DNA of 64,000 nucleotides. It comes from Ampullaceana balthica. Its lineage: Eukaryota; Mollusca; Gastropoda; Lymnaeidae. Location of the stretch: positions 62,001 through 126,000 of the forward strand of contig CALYLW010000019.1 in NCBI GenBank assembly GCA_944989445.1, given 5' to 3'. Both the position numbers and the translations under genes were made by a program. The notes under the pieces are model-generated. The model made no database searches and had not been told where the DNA came from. It saw only the letters and a program-made list of their open reading frames with translations. Positions 24,101 through 33,100 of this stretch are shown piece after piece; position 1 is the stretch's first letter; the number at the start of each line of letters is the position of its first letter.

Positions 24101-27100
24101 CCAGTAGCTTTCGATGGGGTCAGTATTTTAAGAAGTCGGATCTTTACTTTTACGCCAGCCGTTTCTTTGACTGCCCTGGAAGGTTTCTTTGACTGCCCTG
24201 GAAGGTTTCTTTGACTGCCCTGGAAGGTTTCTTTGACTGCCCTGGAAGGCTTGTTTTGGGCGATCCTACACTTGGCAATGTGTTCCCATCACCACCCCGC
24301 CCCCTAAGTCTTACACTAGGCCGCAGTGGGCCCCGCACTTTCAAAGGCCCCGCCAGCTATGGCAGATTAAAGGAAGGGAGGCTGAATGGAATAAAGCCAG
24401 GGGCCCCCGATTATTTAGGGGCCCCAAAATTTAGTATGATTTTGAATAAGGGTGGGCAGATGTTTGCATGAATCCCTAAAAATATCATAAATTAAATAAA
24501 TTAATAAAATCTTATCTATTAATCTGATCGCTATTCGGACCCGGTAGCCTCAGTATCGAAAAACTTGATTTGATTTGCTCGATAAGAGAACATATTAATG
24601 AATACTATTCATATCTTTTAAATTTTGTACAACCGTCAGGATCTCGGGGTCTTGTGGCAACGGGTATCTTTTAGCGCAAGCGATAGCGCGTTCGATTCCC
24701 GGCAAGGGCATATATTGTTGTTTTTCATTTGTCTTTTTTTAAAATTATCTTTTTACACTCAATTTTAGTTTCCAGGCAAACAGTTATTTCTTTGTGTTCG
24801 GTTTTTTATGAATCCGATCCCGGAGTACAGACACATAATGAACAAGGAGCCAAGTTACAGTCTTATATTAGCTGCTAGCAATCATTTTATTTAAAAAGGG
24901 ACGCTAGCTGGATAGGGCCCCAGTTTGAATTGCAGCCAGGGGCCCCATGCAGTCTTAATCCGCCCCTGCCCGACAGTCTTAATTTTCACTTATTATCCTT
25001 ATCCCTACCCAGACTGGGTCCGCGCTATCCGTTTCCCATAGGGCCCCGCAATTGTTAAGGTCCGCCGTGATCCCGGCTATCAGTACAACTAAATAATAAA
25101 ATGACGTATCGGAGGTGATTAATTTTGTTTTCAGTTTCAATATTTTAAGGGGGTTGCGAGTACTAGCGAGATCCCCAGACTTAGAAAAAAAATATATATG
25201 TGAATGTATTTACATATGTATGTATGTACGCATGTGTAGCATTGGGTGGTTATTTACATGATTGAAGCTATCTCCGAAACACTAATTTTAATACTTGTAT
25301 AAAACAGTAAAAATCTAACCGTCATTTTAAAAATATTATCATTTCTTTTTTTTTCTTTACGGAAGAGTCCCTGGTTAGCATGAAAATATTTAACCAGGGG
25401 ACTTTAAAAAAATTAAATACCAAGTGTGATAAAAACATTGATAATTATGGGATTATGGGCCATTACGGTATTGGGGGAAAAAACCAGAAGTTATATAGCA
25501 GGGGTCGGGAAACCATGGCTCGCGAGCCAGATATGGCTCCATTGATGGCTGCATCTGGCTCTCAGACAAGTGTTCGTTTATTATTTTTGTAAAAGCTTTA
25601 TTCAGACTCATTTGATCCACATATTAATTGCATATTATAAAAAACAACAGCATAACGATATTAAAATGAATTCAGAGATATAATTATAGTACTTTTCGTG
25701 TTTACGCAATATGCACACATTTACTTGAATTTTTAGTTTTAAACATTGTATGGCTCTCACAGAATTACTTTTCTAAATATGTGGTGTTTATGGCTCTCTC
25801 GGACAAAAAGTTTCCCGACCCCTGTTATATAGGCTACTTTTATTAATTTTCTACTCTTGTCTTTTAATTATTATAATCTTCTTTCCATTTCTTTTCAAAA
25901 AAAATCCTTTAATGTATATTTTCCATCTGCGTTTAATTAGATTACATTCGCTCGACGCCACCAAACTCATGGGAATTCCAAGACGCACACGGTATATTCA
26001 ATATAACTTTTAAAAAGAATTTTTAAAATTAATTTTAAATTCACTTTTCTTATTATAATTATAATAATCTCGTTGCTTTGAAAATTAAAGACATCAAGTG
26101 ATGTCAACTGTATCTATCGTTTTAAAAGGCAAAAGGGTTGCTAAGTTATAAATCTAAGCTATTGGCAACTAAATAATTTCTTTAACTATGATTTCAGACG
26201 CACTACGTGAGATTTCTAAAGCAACCAGCCTTGCAGACGAATCCTTGAGCAAAATAGTCAGTACTTTTTAAAACTTCTATCTTCATTTGTTTAAAATTTA
26301 GTTTTAAAATGCTAAATTGTCATCTATTATGCATTGTTTTTTTGTTTTTTAAAAGACTACTTTTATGTATGCAATTGTAAATAGATAGCGTTTGGTCAAA
26401 TGTATAAATGAAGCTGGAATTATTTTCTTAATTCCGATCCACCGAAAGAGCTTGACTTAATGCAGTGTTTTTCAAATAGTGGGGCGTGCCCCCCCCCCAA
26501 GAGGGGCGCAAAGCTACCTAAGGGGGGGGGGTGAAATGGTGTACTCATAACAATTTTATAGACAAATGATACTATTTACTGTCACGCGGGGGGCGCGAAA
26601 TGTTTTCTTTTTCTATTTGTCGGGGGAGGGGGGGGCGTGACAGAAAATAATTGAACAACACTGACTTACGTGAACTTCATGTAATAAATGACGTCAGTTA
26701 AGTACACACCATTGCACTGTGAATTGTGTGAACAGACTTTATAAAAATAACACTCTAGCCTATATTAATCTAACGCTTGTAAAGGAAAAATCCGTGCCAA
26801 AAAATACAAAAACTCATTCATTCCAAAACATAACTAGTTGTTAGGGTTACTGAAAAACCTTACCGCCATATTAGGTATATCACAGAAATACTTATAAAAT
26901 TATACTTTCATTTAAAGGTTTTGAAATAATGTCAAGACTATCAAAAATCATGTTTAATATTTTTTTTAATTAATCAATCTATGTATATATATATTTCAAC
27001 AAAGCGAGTATGTGCAAATGAGCATGACGAATGACCCTCGCTAGGGTCGACCGATCACTGTTGGCCAGCGAAGTGGGATGAAAAAAAGGGGGTGGGGCAA

Positions 27101-30100
27101 CGATTTTTCTTGCGATAACTTGCGTTGTTCCTTCACAGAATAACATGTGATTCGTAGTGTAGTGGTTATCACGTCCGCCTTGCACGCGGAAAATCCAGGC
27201 TTCAAGGCACAGCGGGAACATTTTTTTTAATTTAAAAAAATGTCTGCTTCTGCCCGTTCTCCGCCCCCCCCCCACCCACTTTTTTTTTGCGAACATGACT
27301 AACCTTTGCTAGGGTCGCCAATCACAGTTTATGGTTGGCAAGGGATGGTTGTAAAGGGTGGGAGCAGGTATCAAAAGCCGCAGTGCACATGTCTCCACGT
27401 TTACTCGCTTTTTTCCATTACTTCGTGCTGCAGTTTGTGTCCGTTCTCCCCCCTCCCCCGTTCTTTGCACTATCAATGATGAGCAATTCTGCGGCGTATG
27501 CTACGCCGCGGGTCGTATTTAGTCAGATTTATTCTGGTAAGGAACGTATGAGTTTAAAAACTTTAACAAATTAATGTCATAAGAAGATAAAACTAAAATG
27601 CTTCCGTACATACGTAAGACCTGTTCTAGAACTTGCATTTTCTGTATGGGACCCATATACAAATGAAAAAATAGATAAAGTAGAACAAATTCAAGCAGCA
27701 AGATTCATTACGGTGGAGTATTCAAATTTGACAAGAGAAACACCATTAATTAAATTATTAAACCTAGAAACACTAGAGGATCGAGAACAGAGAGAGAAGT
27801 AGTAATAATACATAAGGCAATTCATTCCTTCTTGAAAACAGCTTAACAGCAGTTTAATAATACATTCACGTCGACATAGGGATAAAAACACTTTTCTTGT
27901 TCCATTCGCAAGAAGAGACACATAAAAATCCTCCTTCTGCTCGTCCAGCATTTGGATTCCCCATGGGTTGCACTAAAAAGCCAGGAAAATGGTCAACAAA
28001 CTGTCACGTCTTAGACATTGACAGCTTGACAATCATGGTCTATGTCATCATCGTCATAGCGTTAAGTTAAGCAACTACCCATCCAGGGCCGGATTTAAAC
28101 TTGATGGGTCCCTAAGCTATTTGCGATACCCTTTTGAAGTCCAGATATTCTATGTCAGTGCCAAACATGATTTTCGGATAACTACATTTATTTTATTTTT
28201 TATTTTAATTTCGGGGGCCCCCAAAAAATCGGAGGGCCCTAATCTTTAGCTTGTTTAGCAAATAGGTAAATCCAGCACTGTACCCATAATACGAACAGAT
28301 GCTTAGTTCAGACGTCTTGTCAAAACGTTCATGACATTGTTGGTCATGTTCATCGCCAGGAGGTGTTCAAAGAGCTGCTGGACGTCTACAACAAACTCCG
28401 TGGTGTGCCACAAGACTTCATCACCCCCACCAGGCATTTCGTCACGGACGGACCTGTCACAGAAATCTCCAGCAGGACAGGAGAAATTTTGATTCGACAT
28501 TTGTTTCTGGTTTGTTAGTTGATCTTTATTATTTTTTTTTAATGTTTGTTTGTTCCTTTTGGTGGCAAATATATAGGCGAATGATTTTAAAGAAAGTTCG
28601 TAAAAATATAAGTTAAAACTTTTGCCAGTATGTCCTAGAGTAATATTCAAAAAGGAAAGAAGACAAAATGTTGATTAAAAGTGTTGAATTATTATGATGT
28701 ATTGTTTAAATTTGTATAATTAACTAGTGCATTACCCGTAAAAAATAACGGAAGTTTTTAAAATATATATATTTCAGCTGAAATCTATTAATTTTGAAAA
28801 AATACAGATCAGAATTTTAAAAAATGTAATAGAGATATAAAACTAAAATGCTACCTCACTTTGGTGAGACCTGTACTAGAATATGCATCTTCTGTATGGG
28901 ACCCATCCACCAAAGAAAACATTGATAAACTAGAACAAATTCAAAAAAGAGCTGCCAGATTCATTACTGGAGAATATTCAAAACTGACAAGAATAACACC
29001 ATTAGTTAAATCATTAAACCTTGAAACACTAGAGGATAGAAGAACCAAGAGCAAAGTAGTAATCATACATAAAGCAATTAATTCTAATTTAGAAATACAA
29101 CACAAAGATAACTTAATACAACCCTCAGATAGACATAAGGATAAAAACACCTTTCTTATTCCGTATGCAAGAACAAACACATACAAGTTTTCCTTCTTCC
29201 CGTCCGGAATTCGGGCGTGGAATGGGTTGCCTGAAGAATCCAGGAAAACCAACACTTTATCAACATTTAAATCTGTAATAAAAAATGCAGGACTAAACAC
29301 AAACCATAGATAAGCATAGGACGCAATAATCTTCTGTATAGAAGGAGCGTCTGTAAACAGATAAGATAAGATAATAATGTACATGTAATAACAGAACTTT
29401 CATTTATTTCATATATTTTTTTATTTCCATATTCAACATTTTTATGCCAACGTTCGAAAAGAGATATTTTTGGTGCAGTAAAATTTTTTTTTCAAGACTT
29501 TTTTTAAAGTGGTGCGCTGGTTTCTAAAATTAGTAGCGTTACGAACGGACGGATATATATAGCAAATTATTTATATTGATGATTGATTAGACTTCTGATA
29601 AAATAATTGTGTATATTTAAATAAAATGACATATCCCAGTGTGGAGGAACGAGGAAATAGCATCTAGCCACCGCTTAAGGGCTGGGGTCCCTCGTTTTGT
29701 CTTTGCTCTACCTATGCCTTCACATTGTTATCTCCTTCTGTCCAGTTTAATGATGCCGTCCTGGTCTGCACTGAGAATGGGCTCACGGATATTTACAATG
29801 TTTGGAAGATGCTGGACATGAAAAACTTAACGGTTGGTTAAATAAAAATAATGACACACGCATTCATTTATTAACTGTAGATTCTTTAAAGAATTATTGT
29901 CTTTGTTTAACTGGATTTCTTAGTATGCTTCTTTTTAACAAAGAGTTTTTTGTAAAAACTAATTTTAATGGGATACCACGGTTTGTTTGTTTTGTTGTTT
30001 TAAAAAAGAATTTAGCATGTAACAAAATTGTCGAATGAAAAATTAGCAAATATTTTTTGTATGAATTAAATATAAATATTATGGTAAATTAATGCCTTTA

Positions 30101-33100
30101 CTTAATATTACGCAAACGCAATGAAAAGTTAGCTTTTCGATTTTAATGAGACATTATTTCATTAATAATTTTTTTCAGTATTTATTCACCACTGTCATAG
30201 ATTCTAGTGTTTTTTTAAATAAAATTTTATACCACATTTGTTTTTTGAAATTGTAATAATTTTTGCATGTTCCTTTCCTATATTCTTTCTTTTATATAAG
30301 AATTTTTTTTTAATTCCGTAAAACTTGTTATTATTTCTATGTTAGGGATACGCTAAACTATCGTTGATGCAATTAATTTGGGGATCGTTGAAATTGTATA
30401 GCTTTTGTCAAGGAAGAGTGATGGGGGAGGAGGAATGGCTTAAAATTTGGCTTAATAAATGGAGAGCCCCAAAGATGATAATGCAATTTGACTATTGACC
30501 TAAAAATACGTTGTGGCATATAGTGTCAGCCAATGGGGGCATATAGTGTCAGCCGATTGGGGCATATAGTGTCAGCCGATTGGGGCATATAGTGTCAGCC
30601 GATTGTGGCATATAGTGTCAGCCGATTGGGGCATATAGTGTCAGCCGATTGGGGCATATAGTGTCAGCCTATGGGGGCATATAGTGTCAGCCGATTGTGG
30701 CATATAGTGTCAGCCGATTGGGGCATATAGTGTCAGCCGATTGGGGCATATAGTGTCAGCCGATTGGGGCATATAGTGTCAGCCGATTGGGGCATATAGT
30801 GTCAGCCGATTGGGCCATATAGTGTCAGCCGATTGGGGCATATAGTGTCAGCCGATTGGGGCATATAGTGTCAGCCGATTGGGGCATATAGTGTCAGCCG
30901 ATTGGGGCATATAGTGTCAGCCGATTGGGCCATATAGTATCAGCCGATTGGGGCATATCGTGTCAGCCGATTGGGGCATATAGTGTCAGCCGATTGGGGC
31001 ATATAGTGTCAGCCGATAGGGGCATATAGTGTCAGCCGATTGGGGCATATTGTGTCAGCCGATTGGGGCATATAGTGTCAGCCGATTGGGGCATATAGTG
31101 TCAGCCGATTGGGGCATATAGTGTCAGCCGATTGGGGCATATAGTGTCAGCCGATTGGGGCATATAGTGTCAGCCGATTGGGGCATATAGTGTCAGCCTA
31201 TGGGGGCATATAGTGTCAGCCGATTGGGGCATATAGTGTCAGCCGATTGGGTAATATAGTGTGAGCCGAGTCTCTAAAACGAAATATGTTCTTAAAATAA
31301 AGAGAAATTCGCTAAGCCACACGTAAAACACTTGTAATTTTGTCTAATTTAGATGAAACCGTGTGAGAACGTCCACTTCCCAAACGCTTTTGAACTTCAG
31401 AATGAACAAGGGACTTGCATACTGCTGGACCAGTAAGTAAATAGTTAAAGGAATATAACTGAAAATATTGTGATTAATTTGATTTTTTTTTACTTTTACA
31501 AATTTTGTCTGTGCGTTATTTACAATTTTATTATCCAGCTTATAGTAAATCATAAGAAAATGATTTTTTTAAAATGAAATAAAGTTTCAATATACTTAAC
31601 CTTTCTTCTCTAATTTTAGGAATCTGAGTGGTGTGCCCCTTGGATGGGAAAAGGTATGTCTTAATACTGAACACGTTTCTACCATGAACGGCATTGCAAA
31701 AAATCATCCTTTTCATATTTTTTAAAGTAAAAATCTTATAAAACATTGAGTACCTTCACAAAATCTTATAACACTTACTTGTTAAAGATAAGCTCACCTC
31801 TTATATAGGTGTCAGAAGGATCAATATTGCATTGATAGCACTTTACATAATACAGACAAACAGATTATCTATCTCTTTTCAACAACATCATTTTTAAAAC
31901 TCAAATTCTCGTCATTTCAAGTGAATTTGTTTTTATGAAAAAGAAACGTGGGTAATCGTGCTCAAATGAAGATGCGTCACTAGAGGAGATGAATTCGAAA
32001 AAAAATAATTTTTTTAATAATTTAAAAAACAACTTATGAAGCCCGTCGTCTCATCTTGTTGAAAAAAACAATTTATTTTATTTTATTATTTTCGTTACTT
32101 AAATTAAATTAACGTGGCAATTTTTCCACTGCATATTTTCAAACTAGTGCATGTTTTTTTTTCCCTCAGAAAATTGAAGCTACACTCAATATGTACCGCA
32201 AGAAATTAAAGGAAAGAGAAACATCTTTCCAGGAAATGGGACCGAGAATCGATGCCAGTAATGTAAGGGTTAACAAAGTGATCCTACGTGTATTTTGATA
32301 GATTAAAGCTAGCAGTTGAACAGATGTATAGATATACATATGTGTCTGTTTATATGTAATACAGAAATACAGAGAGAGAGGGAGGGAGAGAGGAAGGGAG
32401 AGAGAGGGGAGGGAGGGAGAGGGAGAGATGGGGGAGGGAAGGAGGGGGAGAGAGGGGGGAGAGAGGGAGGGAGGGGGAGAGGGAGGGAGAGAGAGAGAGA
32501 GGGAGGGAGGGAGAGAGAGGGGGGATTGAGAGAGATGGAGGGGATGGAGGGAGGGAGGGAGAGAGAGAGATTAGTAGTGCAGAATGCGTTCCAGCCATGC
32601 GAAAGAAATATTCCTAAAAAAGGATTTGTTGAAACGTGGTTATCACAGTAAGATAACAAAACAGACGAGTCGGCTAAACCAGGGGTCCCCAACCTATTTT
32701 GCGTCGTGACCCCTTTTTATAAAAGCCATGTGACCCGCGACCCCCATGAAATTTAACGAAGTCATTTTCAATAAAGCTTTTACAACATATAGCAAATTTT
32801 TCGCGACAGTTGGTGACCCCCAGAAAACCCGTCGCGACCCACCAAGGGGTTCGCGACCCAGAGGTTGGGAACCGCTGAGCTTAAACATTTTCCTCGGAAC
32901 CCAACACTTAAATTCGACGATTACATTCAGCCACAATTGTCGTCATTGCTGGACAAGCAATACACGACCAGATTTGAACGTTAGCAATCATTAATGGGAG
33001 GTCCAAACTAATTTGCGATGTTTGGAGAATTTCTCCCCCCTCACTCACTGTTTCGTTTAAATTTAAAGATGCGTCAATGAAAATTACAAACAGCAAACTC

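Noticed and set aside
27149..27220. Functional tRNA gene
   Set aside because: The A box and anticodon stem are good, but the T arm and acceptor pairing are degraded and the anticodon does not match the tRNA-Val body. It sits inside a Helitron-like repeat.
28861..29313. Host gene of 150 codons
   Set aside because: The protein is the C-terminus of a non-LTR retrotransposon polyprotein. Related, broken copies occur four more times in the window.
30515..31262. CRISPR-like repeat array
   Set aside because: The 23-bp units abut directly with no unique spacers, and the genome is eukaryotic. It is a minisatellite.
32316..32692. Glu/Gly/Arg-rich and Ser/Pro/Leu-rich genes on opposite strands
   Set aside because: They arise from a purine (GA) low-complexity tract within an FGD intron.
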